Origin: an uncultured Oscillibacter sp.
Lineage (GTDB): Bacteria; Bacillota; Clostridia; Oscillospirales; Oscillospiraceae
NCBI GenBank assembly: GCA_910587875.1
Contig: CAJUOD010000054.1
Coordinates: 1-18,530 of the forward strand
Direction of reading: 5' to 3'
Length of the DNA stretch: 18,530 nucleotides
Positions 1 to 6,866 of this stretch are shown here, one piece after another. The notes under the pieces were generated by a model. The model worked only from the letters and a program-made list of their open reading frames with translations. It was not told the DNA's origin and made no database searches. Position 1 is the stretch's first letter. Each line of letters opens with the position of its first letter. The translations under genes were made by a program, and so were the position numbers.

Positions 1-146
1 CCGTGCACGGTGGAAGAGAGAAAACGGGGGCGCGCAGGAGCGTGCCTCCGTTTTTACGCATGTCTCCGGGCCGCGGCGTGGTGCGAGCGGGGGTTTTGGA
101 GGTTGATGCAAGGCCTGATCTCCCGTCCTCGCTGCCGCTAATCTGG
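1..146 (+). repeat. Left arm of a 146-bp inverted repeat
   Basis: This segment matches the reverse complement of 716-861 from end to end. I count about eight substitutions and two compensating one-base indels, so roughly 93% identity. The outer end begins with the palindrome CCGTGCACGG and the inner end finishes with GCCGCTAATCTGG, after which the two arms diverge abruptly. The window begins exactly where the match begins, so the arm may continue to the left. It holds no convincing gene. Possible readings are the ends of a small mobile cassette, or two copies of a dispersed intergenic repeat lying in opposite orientation. Confidence 0.85.
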
Positions 147-155
147 CGGATATAG

Positions 156-184
156 AAAGAGACAGCCTTTTGGCTGTCTCTTTT
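156..184 (-). terminator. Intrinsic terminator of the small XRE gene
   Basis: A 12-bp perfect stem (arms 156-167 and 172-183) closes on a four-base loop, six bases beyond the stop codon of the minus-strand regulator. In the minus-strand transcript the stem is followed by a short U-rich run (UUUCUAUAU). It lies just inside the left inverted-repeat arm, so the regulator's transcription is likely stopped before it reaches that arm. Confidence 0.75.
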
Positions 185-189
185 TGCGC

Positions 190-426
190 TTAATCTTGGG
201 CAAATAGGGCATTGTAATCTACATGCAGGACCTCGGCCAGCTTGTCCACTTCAAAGACGGAGACCATCCGGCGTCCAATTTCAATCTGCGCTACCATAAT
301 TTCCGAGAGGTCGCATCCGTTGACTTGCAGCTGCGCGGCCAGCGCCTTTTGCGTCAGCCCTCTCTGCTTTCGATAATACTGCACCTTTGCGCCGATGTTC
401 CGCTCCATGGGCGTATTTCGCTTCAT
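190..426 (-). CDS. Small XRE-family helix-turn-helix regulator
   Basis: A 78-residue DNA-binding protein made of little more than one Cro/CI-type helix-turn-helix domain. Residues 11-75 form the five-helix fold: IGAKVQYYRKQRGLTQKALA leads into a recognition region at about 36-50, then the usual GRRMVSVFEVDKLAEVLHVD helix pair. The turn around residues 34-42 (QVNGCDLSE) is slightly longer than usual. I start it at the ATG complementary to 424-426 because GGAG lies eight bases upstream. A longer in-frame extension to 585 lacks such a site and reads as non-protein-like. It is divergent from a small unknown gene and both sit between inverted-repeat arms, so it probably controls the cassette's own promoters. 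The target is inferred; the family is clear. Confidence 0.85.
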   Translation of the reverse strand: MKRNTPMERNIGAKVQYYRKQRGLTQKALAAQLQVNGCDLSEIMVAQIEIGRRMVSVFEVDKLAEVLHVDYNALFAQD

Positions 427-431
427 CAAAA

Positions 432-503
432 ATTCTCCATATATCTTATAAAGTATATCTTGATGATAGCGAGGATTTACTGTATAATTCTTATGTATAC
501 ATA
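432..503 (+). promoter_or_regulatory. AT-rich divergent control region with promoter and palindrome
   Basis: This is the AT-richest stretch of the first kilobase. For the plus-strand gene there is TTGATG at 460-465, 17 bases, then TATAAT at 483-488. Directly downstream is the perfect 12-bp palindrome TATGTATACATA (492-503), placed where a repressor would block the start of transcription. On the minus strand, TATACT and TATAAG near 440-455 are possible -10 boxes for the regulator but have no good -35. Autoregulation by the adjacent XRE protein is the natural inference and is not shown by sequence alone. Confidence 0.6.
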
Positions 504-529
504 TAGTTTTTTGAATCAGGAGAGTTTTT

Positions 530-724
530 ATGGCAGGTCCAAATTTCTCCCGCGAGACAAGCGCTCCCGTCACAAAAGAGTCCATGTTGGTTTGCTGCGG
601 CGTGGCCTGGATGATTCAAAGCAGCCATAACGAAAGGGAGGCCATAGAGCGCATCTGCCGCTTTTTGAACCACTGGCGCTACGATATTGACCCCAGCGAA
701 CTGGGTTCGGAAGCACCAGATTAG
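530..724 (+). CDS. Unknown 64-residue protein of the inverted-repeat cassette
   Basis: I do not recognise this protein. It begins with ATG preceded by AGGAGAG four bases upstream, an excellent ribosome binding site, and a promoter (TTGATG, 17 bases, TATAAT) lies 40-70 bases upstream, so it is probably expressed. The N-terminal 18 residues are polar. Residues 19-30 (MLVCCGVAWMIQ) are hydrophobic and cysteine-bearing, and residues 31-64 are charged and probably helical (NEREAIERICRFLNHW). There is no clear signal peptide or full membrane span. The last three codons including the stop lie inside the right inverted-repeat arm, so the repeat boundary and the end of the gene coincide. It shares its control region with the divergent XRE gene. 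A small cassette-specific effector or antirepressor is possible but unproven. Confidence 0.6.
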   Translation: MAGPNFSRETSAPVTKESMLVCCGVAWMIQSSHNEREAIERICRFLNHWRYDIDPSELGSEAPD

Positions 725-861
725 CGGCAGCGGGGACGGGAGGACAGGCCTTGCATCAACCTCCAAAGCCCCCGCCCGCACCACGCCGCGGGCTGGAGAC
801 TTGCGTAAAAAACGGAGGCACGTCCTGCGCGCCCCCGTTTTCTCTCTTCCACCGTGCACGG
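716..861 (-). repeat. Right arm of the 146-bp inverted repeat
   Basis: It is the near-perfect reverse complement of 1-146. On the plus strand it begins CCAGATTAGCGGCAG and ends with the palindrome CCGTGCACGG. Parts could fold in single-stranded form: GCCCGC (about 769-774) pairs with GCGGGC, flanked by CTCCA pairing with TGGAG. The left arm has changes that break the inner pairing, so a conserved RNA structure is not supported by covariation between the two copies. Confidence 0.85.
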
Positions 862-863
862 CG

Positions 864-980
864 CATTCTCTCTTTTCGCAAAAGAGAGAATGGGGGGTGC
901 AAATGGACCAGCCCCCAAAGGGCTGTTGACTCCCCCGCGCGTCAGCGCGAGTACAATCCCCCCCTTACGGGGGGACCAGC
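864..980. repeat. Cluster of four short hairpins between the repeat arm and spoIIE
   Basis: Immediately outside the right arm is a perfect 13-bp stem with a three-base loop (CATTCTCTCTTTT at 864-876, CGC, then its complement at 880-892). Three further perfect stems follow in quick succession: AGCCC/GGGCT at about 910-924, CGCGC/GCGCG at about 936-949, and CCCCCC/GGGGGG at about 958-974. None is followed by a clear T-run on either strand, so I do not call a terminator for spoIIE with confidence, although the last hairpin could slow polymerase. No gene is visible in 725-997. Confidence 0.6.
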
Positions 981-997
981 AAAAAAGCGAGAGAGGC

Positions 998-3025
998 TCA
1001 CACCTCTTTCACTTTTGCTTCCGGGCAATAGAGTACCTGCACCCCGCAGTCGTCCCGGAGGCGCTCCCTTCGGACGCTCTCCGCCAGGATGAGCCCCGCC
1101 AGGTCCTGGGGGTCGTCCCCGATCCAGCCCGCCAGGAGGTTTAAGAGCCACTCGTCCTCCGCCGGGTCCGCTACGCCGTCGCTGATCATGACGGCGAAGC
1201 CCCCGGGGGCCAGGGGGGCCCTCGTCACGTCCGGCGGCGGGCCCTGGAGCCCCACGGGGAGGCTGGCCCCGGTGACTCGCCGGACCACGCCGCCCTTTTT
1301 CAAGTAGCTGGGAGCCGCGCCGCACTTGTAGAAGGCCGCCTCCCGGGCGGCGGGGTCGAAGACGCACAGGTCCACGGTGGTGAAGGCCCCGCTGTCCGCC
1401 CCCCGGAGGCTCATGGCGGAGTTCAGGGTCTTCAGCGCCGCCTCCGGGGCCACCCCGGCCTCCAGAAACTGCTGGAGCAGGCGGCAGATCAGGGCGGACT
1501 CCTTCCGGGCGGGCTCCCCGCTGCCCATGCCGTCCGCCAGGAGGAGGCACCAGAGACCCCCGTCCGTGCGAAAGGAGGCCACGGTGTCCCCGCAGACGGT
1601 CTCCCCCTCCTTGGGCCGGAGGGCGGCCCCCACCCGGCAGGGAGCCTCTTCCGCCATGGCGGGGGCGGCGGCCTCCAGCCCGGCGGCGGTGGCGGTCAGC
1701 AGCTCCGAGAGCTGGGCGTACTGGCCCCGGGCGCTGCGCCGGGTCTCCTCCAGCTGGCGGCGGTACTGCCGCCGGAGGAGGAAGGCGGAGAGCTCGCCGT
1801 TGATGGCCGCCAGCAGGTCCTGGAGGTGGACGCAGCGGCCCGTGAAGTAGTCCGGGAAGTCCTTGGCCAGGGCCCGGCCCCGCTCCAATAAGTAGGGGGT
1901 GGCGTCGTTCATGGCGTTGAAGGTCCCCGTATAGTCCCGCTGCCAGCAGAGCTCGCACAGGGCGCAGCCCCGGCAGACCTTCTCGGCGGAGCGGTCGAAG
2001 ACGATGGCGGGGTTCTCGTCCGCCGCCGGGGGCGCGGCGCGCCCGATGCTGTCGTACAGGTCCCGGAGGGCCGCCGCCGCCCGGTCCAGCCGCTGCCGCC
2101 AGGGGGCGTGGTCCTCTCCCCGGTCCTTTCGCTCCGCCGGGGGAATGGCGGGCCGGACCCGCTTCCCGGCGACGAAGCGCCCAGGCACCGCCAGGAACAG
2201 GGCCGTCCCCGCCCCCGCCTCCGGCAGCAGGGGCAGCGGGCTTCCCTCCGCTAAGGCCGCCGCCCCCGCGGCAGCCAGGAAAGCCAGGGCCGCCCCGGCC
2301 CGGTTCCGCCCCTGGCGGCTCCCCGCGGCCAGGCCCGCCAGGCCCAGGGCGGCGGTGAGGGGCAGGGGACTGCCGCAGAGCTCCGCCGCCAGCCCCAGCC
2401 CCAGGCCGAAGGCCGCGCCCCCGGCGGGTCCCCGGTCGTAGGCCGCGAGAAGCGCCAGGAAGCACAGCAGGGCCCGGGCGGGGGAGAAGCCCAAAATTTC
2501 CAGCTCCTCCACCGCCGTCACCAGGGCCCCGGCCAGGAAGATGAGCCCGTCCACAATCTCCCGGCCCTCCCCGCCCCGGAGGAGGGGGAAGAACAGCCAG
2601 GCCGAGGCCCCCAGCAGCGCCGAGGCCCCCAGGCAGTCCGCCAGACGGTCCCAGGGGGAGAGGGACTGGAGGATGTAGATGCCCTCGATGGTGACGTAGA
2701 GCCCCACCGCCGCCAGGGCCACGGGCCTGGGCCGGGAGGGGAGCCAGGTCCCTCCTAAGGCCGTGGCCGCCGCCACGATGAGCACCGCCGCCGCCAGAAA
2801 GGGCAGGGCCTGGGCGAAGGGCAGGAACAGCGCCGCCCCGGCGAAGGCCCCCGCCAGGGCGGCGATGCCCTCCAGTCCCGGCCCCGCCGCCGCCACCCAG
2901 CCCAGGGCGAAGGGGGCGGCCCCTCCGGCGGTCTGCCCGGCGGTCAGCGCCGCCGAGAGGAAGAAGCGGACGCCCAGCTGAAAGACGCGCCCCGCCCTCT
3001 CCCGTTCCAAAGTCCCGTGTGCCAC
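998..3025 (-). CDS. spoIIE: Stage II sporulation protein E (membrane PP2C-type phosphatase)
   Basis: SpoIIE sits at the polar septum during sporulation, dephosphorylates SpoIIAA, and so releases sigma F in the forespore. Numbering from the GTG start, residues about 15-290 form a run of roughly ten hydrophobic spans, about 310-460 are the central regulatory region containing FNAMNDA, and about 465-665 are the PP2C phosphatase. Metal-site residues are visible: GD at 479-480, DGMGSG at 498-503, SDG at 615-617 and DD at 658-659. I choose GTG at 3025 because GAGGAGGG lies eight bases upstream. The in-frame ATG at 3058 has no such site and overlaps a possible -10 (TACAAT, 3057-3062). At 675 residues it is shorter than the Bacillus protein of about 827. 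A cluster of four cysteines spaced three apart (351-360) precedes FNAMNDA. Confidence 0.93.
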   Translation of the reverse strand: MAHGTLERERAGRVFQLGVRFFLSAALTAGQTAGGAAPFALGWVAAAGPGLEGIAALAGAFAGAALFLPFAQALPFLAAAVLIVAAATALGGTWLPSRPRPVALAAVGLYVTIEGIYILQSLSPWDRLADCLGASALLGASAWLFFPLLRGGEGREIVDGLIFLAGALVTAVEELEILGFSPARALLCFLALLAAYDRGPAGGAAFGLGLGLAAELCGSPLPLTAALGLAGLAAGSRQGRNRAGAALAFLAAAGAAALAEGSPLPLLPEAGAGTALFLAVPGRFVAGKRVRPAIPPAERKDRGEDHAPWRQRLDRAAAALRDLYDSIGRAAPPAADENPAIVFDRSAEKVCRGCALCELCWQRDYTGTFNAMNDATPYLLERGRALAKDFPDYFTGRCVHLQDLLAAINGELSAFLLRRQYRRQLEETRRSARGQYAQLSELLTATAAGLEAAAPAMAEEAPCRVGAALRPKEGETVCGDTVASFRTDGGLWCLLLADGMGSGEPARKESALICRLLQQFLEAGVAPEAALKTLNSAMSLRGADSGAFTTVDLCVFDPAAREAAFYKCGAAPSYLKKGGVVRRVTGASLPVGLQGPPPDVTRAPLAPGGFAVMISDGVADPAEDEWLLNLLAGWIGDDPQDLAGLILAESVRRERLRDDCGVQVLYCPEAKVKEV

Positions 3026-3056
3026 AGCTTGTCCCTCCTCGAGATGTTGTTTCCCC

Positions 3057-3062
3057 ATTGTA
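3057..3062 (-). promoter_or_regulatory. Possible -10 box of spoIIE
   Basis: TACAAT on the minus strand lies 31 bases before the GTG start, which would give a leader of about 25 bases. No good -35 sits 17 bases upstream. A weak CCGACG lies about 21 bases upstream, and the known Bacillus spoIIE promoter is unusual in having a 21-base spacer and depending on Spo0A. I see no good Spo0A box (TGTCGAA); the nearest match, CGTCGGG on the plus strand near 3084-3090, shares only the GTCG core. This is a weak call. Confidence 0.3.
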
Positions 3063-3153
3063 CCGCCGGGGCGGGGAAAAACACGTCGGGAAAAGCGGTG
3101 CGGGAGGTTTCCCGGGAGAAAAGGCGGGGCGCGTCCGTTTTGCGCTCAGGTTC

Positions 3154-6100
3154 TTACTCTTTCACAGCGGCTCTGGCCTGCTGCATGGAGAGCAGGGAGT
3201 CCCGGATCCGGCCGTAACAGCCGTCGACGCCGAAGCTCTTCAGCACGGCGTGCTCAAAGGCAATCCGGTCCGGGTCCCGGAGCTCGTCGGAGAGGCTCAT
3301 GAGATCCCTGGCCTTCAGCCTCTCGAAGGCCTCCAGGATGCGGCTCCGGTCCCCGGGGCTCACCTGCCCGGGGTCCGGCATATAGCACTTGGACACGCTG
3401 TCCTTGTTGATGTCCAGCACCCCCAGCCCGCGCCCGAAGCCGGAGGCCTCGATGTAGAACGTGGTCAGCAGGGAATTCAGCAGCGCGTGGCTCAGCTCCA
3501 GGTCCGGGTACTCGTCCCGGTGGGTCAGCCCGATGAGGCGCTGGTTCACAAAGGAGGGCTCCTCGAATCTGCCGAAGAAAAACCGCTGGTCGGGATTCAT
3601 CATGGTGAAGAGCTCCGCGATCTCGCTGTCCCGCAGCTCGTACCACTCCATGCCCTTCCGCTCCAGGACGGCGGGCAGGGGCTCCCCCACCTTATTCAGC
3701 TGGTCCGCGAACTTCTCGATCCACGCCAGGGCCCCGGTGTGGCCCCGGGCCCGCAGCTCGTCGAGGGACGCGCCGCAGCAGAAGGCCTCCCGGTCCGGCT
3801 CCGCCGTCAGCCTCGTCACCCCCTTGGCGTTGACCAGGACCTTTTTCAGATATACGTCCTCAATCCGGTGCTCCCCCTTCCTGGGGTAGAACATGGCGTC
3901 CCAGCCCCGGCGGCTGCCCCGGAAGACCCGGAACGCCCGGCTGATGGGGATCATCTTGTCCCGGACCTCCAGGAGCCAGTCCACCTGGTGGAACAGGGCG
4001 TTATAGCGGATGTTCAGTCCCAGAAGCTGGCGGATTTGCTCCCCCGCGTATTGGGAGAGCCTGGCCGCGGAGGCGTCCAGCTCCTTTTTCAGCAGCGCCC
4101 CGTTCACCAGCTTGTCCCCGTCCTCCGGCGATTCGGCCAGCTCCTCCAGGGATTTCTGCCACAGCCAGAAGTCCGTGGGCCCCTCCTCTCCGGCGCCCTT
4201 TTTCTCCAACACCAGGATGGTGGTCACCACGTCCGCATTTTGGAACCAGCGGCCCCGGCCGCTGATGTGGACCTGCCGGAGGTAATACCGCTCCTCCAGC
4301 GCCTTTATCAGCTTCGCGCCCGCGTTGGTGCCCAGCCAGGAGTTGGAGGTGATGATCCCCAGCATTCCGCCGGGCCGGAGCACGTCCGCCAGCTTCACCG
4401 CCATGTAGCAGTACAGGTCGGACCGCCCGTCCAGCTCCCACACCCGAGGCATTTTCGCGATTTCAGCCTTGTCGTCGCCGGGTATGAGCTCGAAGGGCAC
4501 AAAGGGCAGGTTCGAGACCACCGCGCCGAATTCCGGCAGCGGCAGGCGCGTCCCGCCGCCCGCCTCCGGGCCGCCCTCCCCGGGGGCCAGGGTCAGGGCG
4601 TTGTGCTGGAACAGGCGTCCGGTCAGATGGACGGCGTCCACATCCGCCATGGAGATGCCCGCGATCTGCAGGGGGTAGCGGTACTTGTCGCAGGCCCAGA
4701 CGGTCTCCAGCGCCTCCCGCGCCGGGAGGCGCTCCTTCTTCAGCTGGATCGCCGCCCGGGCGATCGTGCCCGTCCCGCAGCAGCAATCCAGCACCTGCTC
4801 GCTCCAGTCCCGGACCGTCAGCCGGACCAGGAGGCGCGCCAGGACCGGCGGCGTGGCAAACTGCCCGCTGATCTCCCGCCTGCCGGCGGCCACGGTGCCC
4901 TCCAGCACGTTTTGCAGGGCCCTCTGGTCCAGGCGCTCCAGCCCGTTGTCCCTTAAGAAGAGGGAGAGCTCCGCCAGGTCCTGCCACGCGGCCTCCGGCA
5001 GGATCGCGCCGTACTCCGGCGCGGAAAACACGTTTTGAACATCGCACCGGGCCGCGATCTCCTCGAAGATCCTCCCGGCCTCCTCCGGCGTGGTCTCATA
5101 GCCGATCCCGTCCACCGCCAGGGCCCCGTTCTGCCGGCTCTTGATCAGGTGGGCAAAGATGATCCGGTTCGCCCAGTTCAAAAGCACCGTCTTGGCGTAG
5201 GCCTGGTAAAGGTCCTGCTCGTCGCGCTCGTACTCGGAGCGGATGCCCTTCCACCACTGGTCCAGGTACGCCTCCATGACGGCGTCCCGGGAGGCGGCGG
5301 CCCTCAGGCGCTCCGCCGTGACGGACTTGTTCCTCCGGATCAGCGCCGCCACGGCCGTCTCGGAGATCGCGTCCCCCAGGGAGGCGTTCCGGAACCGTCC
5401 GGTGACAAAGTACCCGTTCACCTCCAGCAGGACCCGCTCCAAAAGCCGCTCCCAGTCGGCGCGGAAGGCCTCCACGTCCTCCCGGGTCCGGATGTGCGCC
5501 GTGTCGTCCCACCGCTTCAGCCTCGTGAAGCCGTCCCCTCCGTCCCGGACGTACAGCGCCGCATAGGTAAAATTCCAGATCAGGCAGCTGTTCAGGTTCA
5601 GGGCCAGGGCCTTCCTCTGGGCGTCCCGGATGAGGGCCTCGTCCTCGATGGGGGTGTCGGGCATTTTCAGCTCCCAGCCCTGGAGGATGACGGTCCGGCC
5701 CTCGTCCCCGTAGAGCGTAACGTCGGGAAACATCCTGTTCCTCCGTCCGGCGGAGATGGTGAGCTCCCCCCCGGCCCGTTTGACAGCCAGATCGTGCCGT
5801 TCCGCAAGGGCGTTGATCCGGCTGATGAGCTCAATGGCCCAGCTTCGTTCATTCTGCCGTACCGCCGCGGGCATGGTATCGGACCCCCCTCCCTGAAACT
5901 CCCGGATGAGATTTGTCCGGGCGACAAAGCGCCGGGTCTCTTCGTCCAGGCCCTCCCAGGCCTGGCGGAGGCGCTTTTTCGCCACGGCGATGTAGTCGAT
6001 CCTGTCCCTCTTGAACAGGGCCACGTCCTCATTTTTCTCGATGCCGATGAAATTCCGCCCCTCCAGCAGTGCCGCCACCAGGAAGGACCCGCTGCCGAAG

Positions 6101-6735
6101 GTGTTGTCCAGCACCACGTCCCCGGGGTCGGAGTACGTGCGGATGAAATAGCGCCCCAGCTCCACGGGCTTCTGGGTGGGGTGGACCACCTCCCCCTCAC
6201 TCTCCGCCGTCTTGACGTAGAGGATGTCCGTGGGATAGCGCTCCCCCTGGCTGGCTACGTGGACGGGCTGGAAGTCGCCGTAGCTCCCGCTCAGCTGGTT
6301 CTTCCGGACCCCCTTGTCATAGGGCTCGCCCTTGGTCATCTGGGGGTGGTACACCGGCTGCTTTTTATAGAACACGCAGACGTCCTCGTGCTTCCGCAGG
6401 GGCTGCTTCTTGGCGTTTAAAAAATTGGTGGGCTTGGACTTCTCCCACACCCACTTGTACTTGTAGTATCTGGGCTGGCTCAAAATCAGCTTCGCCGTAA
6501 ACACGCCCTGGGACGTGAGGACGATGGCGCCGTTGGGCTTGATGATCCGCAGGTACTGCTCCCACAGCCGGTCCAGGGGGATGTAGCAGTCCCACTCATT
6601 CTGGGTCAGCCCATAGGGCAGATCGCACAGCACCATGTCGATGGACCCGTCCGGGATGCGCCTCATGCACGTCAGGCAGTCCTCCTCAAACAGGCCGTTT
6701 ATCATGGGGTAAATCGGAGATCTCTCGTCTATCAT
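3154..6735 (-). CDS. Single-chain restriction-modification-like protein with two methyltransferase domains
   Basis: This 1193-residue protein has four parts. Residues 11-260 are a beta-class DNA methyltransferase: motif IV DLPYG at 38-42, HPTQKP at 185-190 and SAM motif DNTFGSGSF at 210-218. Residues about 290-400 hold a PD-ExK-like nuclease signature, P337-D338 then E355-L-K357. Residues about 480-850 form a second, gamma-type N6 methyltransferase: GQFATPP at 624-630, SAM motif LDCCCGTGTIA at 649-659 and catalytic-type SNLPF at 741-745. Residues about 860-1193 resemble a target-recognition region. Nuclease, helical linker, N6 methyltransferase and recognition domain in that order is the plan of type IIG enzymes such as Eco57I; here a second methyltransferase is fused in front. 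It has its own promoter. Start ATG has AGGG seven bases upstream. Codon use matches neighbours. Nuclease activity is inferred. Confidence 0.8.
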   Translation of the reverse strand: MIDERSPIYPMINGLFEEDCLTCMRRIPDGSIDMVLCDLPYGLTQNEWDCYIPLDRLWEQYLRIIKPNGAIVLTSQGVFTAKLILSQPRYYKYKWVWEKSKPTNFLNAKKQPLRKHEDVCVFYKKQPVYHPQMTKGEPYDKGVRKNQLSGSYGDFQPVHVASQGERYPTDILYVKTAESEGEVVHPTQKPVELGRYFIRTYSDPGDVVLDNTFGSGSFLVAALLEGRNFIGIEKNEDVALFKRDRIDYIAVAKKRLRQAWEGLDEETRRFVARTNLIREFQGGGSDTMPAAVRQNERSWAIELISRINALAERHDLAVKRAGGELTISAGRRNRMFPDVTLYGDEGRTVILQGWELKMPDTPIEDEALIRDAQRKALALNLNSCLIWNFTYAALYVRDGGDGFTRLKRWDDTAHIRTREDVEAFRADWERLLERVLLEVNGYFVTGRFRNASLGDAISETAVAALIRRNKSVTAERLRAAASRDAVMEAYLDQWWKGIRSEYERDEQDLYQAYAKTVLLNWANRIIFAHLIKSRQNGALAVDGIGYETTPEEAGRIFEEIAARCDVQNVFSAPEYGAILPEAAWQDLAELSLFLRDNGLERLDQRALQNVLEGTVAAGRREISGQFATPPVLARLLVRLTVRDWSEQVLDCCCGTGTIARAAIQLKKERLPAREALETVWACDKYRYPLQIAGISMADVDAVHLTGRLFQHNALTLAPGEGGPEAGGGTRLPLPEFGAVVSNLPFVPFELIPGDDKAEIAKMPRVWELDGRSDLYCYMAVKLADVLRPGGMLGIITSNSWLGTNAGAKLIKALEERYYLRQVHISGRGRWFQNADVVTTILVLEKKGAGEEGPTDFWLWQKSLEELAESPEDGDKLVNGALLKKELDASAARLSQYAGEQIRQLLGLNIRYNALFHQVDWLLEVRDKMIPISRAFRVFRGSRRGWDAMFYPRKGEHRIEDVYLKKVLVNAKGVTRLTAEPDREAFCCGASLDELRARGHTGALAWIEKFADQLNKVGEPLPAVLERKGMEWYELRDSEIAELFTMMNPDQRFFFGRFEEPSFVNQRLIGLTHRDEYPDLELSHALLNSLLTTFYIEASGFGRGLGVLDINKDSVSKCYMPDPGQVSPGDRSRILEAFERLKARDLMSLSDELRDPDRIAFEHAVLKSFGVDGCYGRIRDSLLSMQQARAAVKE

Positions 6736-6785
6736 GGCGGTTCCCTATCCTCGTCTTCCCGTCTTTCAAAGATTCATACAGCCCC

Positions 6786-6814
6786 ATTATACCGCAGGAC
6801 GGCCCAAATGAAAA
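6786..6814 (-). promoter_or_regulatory. Promoter of the restriction-modification gene
   Basis: On the minus strand TTTTCA (6809-6814), 17 bases, then TATAAT (6786-6791). The -35 overlaps the foot of the terminator of the upstream membrane-protein gene, so the restriction-modification gene appears to be transcribed independently of it. The leader would be about 45 bases. Confidence 0.6.
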
Positions 6815-6854
6815 GCGGAAAGTCTCCCCCTGAAGGGGAAACCTTCCGCTTTTT
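6811..6854 (-). terminator. Terminator of the PTS-IIC-type gene
   Basis: A long stem joins AAAAGCGGAA (6811-6820) with TTCCGCTTTT, with an inner CCCC/GGGG stem around a four-base loop and a small internal mismatch. It lies 13 bases past the stop codon of the minus-strand membrane-protein gene, and its arm supplies the T-run (TTTT) in the minus-strand transcript. Confidence 0.8.
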
Positions 6855-6866
6855 CTCCTCGTTCCG

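Noticed and set aside
716..861. The inverted-repeat arm as a structured non-coding RNA
   Set aside because: Stems can be drawn in the right arm, but substitutions in the left arm break them without compensation, so structure conservation is not supported.
942..2465. 507-codon open frame on the minus strand overlapping spoIIE
   Set aside because: It is a proline-, glycine- and arginine-rich shadow frame of GC-rich spoIIE with no ribosome site; the spoIIE frame has clear PP2C motifs.
3019..6420. Long plus-strand open frames (645 and 461 codons) opposite the restriction-modification gene
   Set aside because: They are antisense shadows caused by high GC at third positions; their composition is not protein-like and no ribosome sites precede them.
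3154..6735. Suspicion that the two methyltransferase halves were joined by a sequencing error
   Set aside because: The frame is open and protein-like throughout, the linker at about 260-300 is ordinary, and there is no internal ribosome site with start or repeat to suggest a lost stop.
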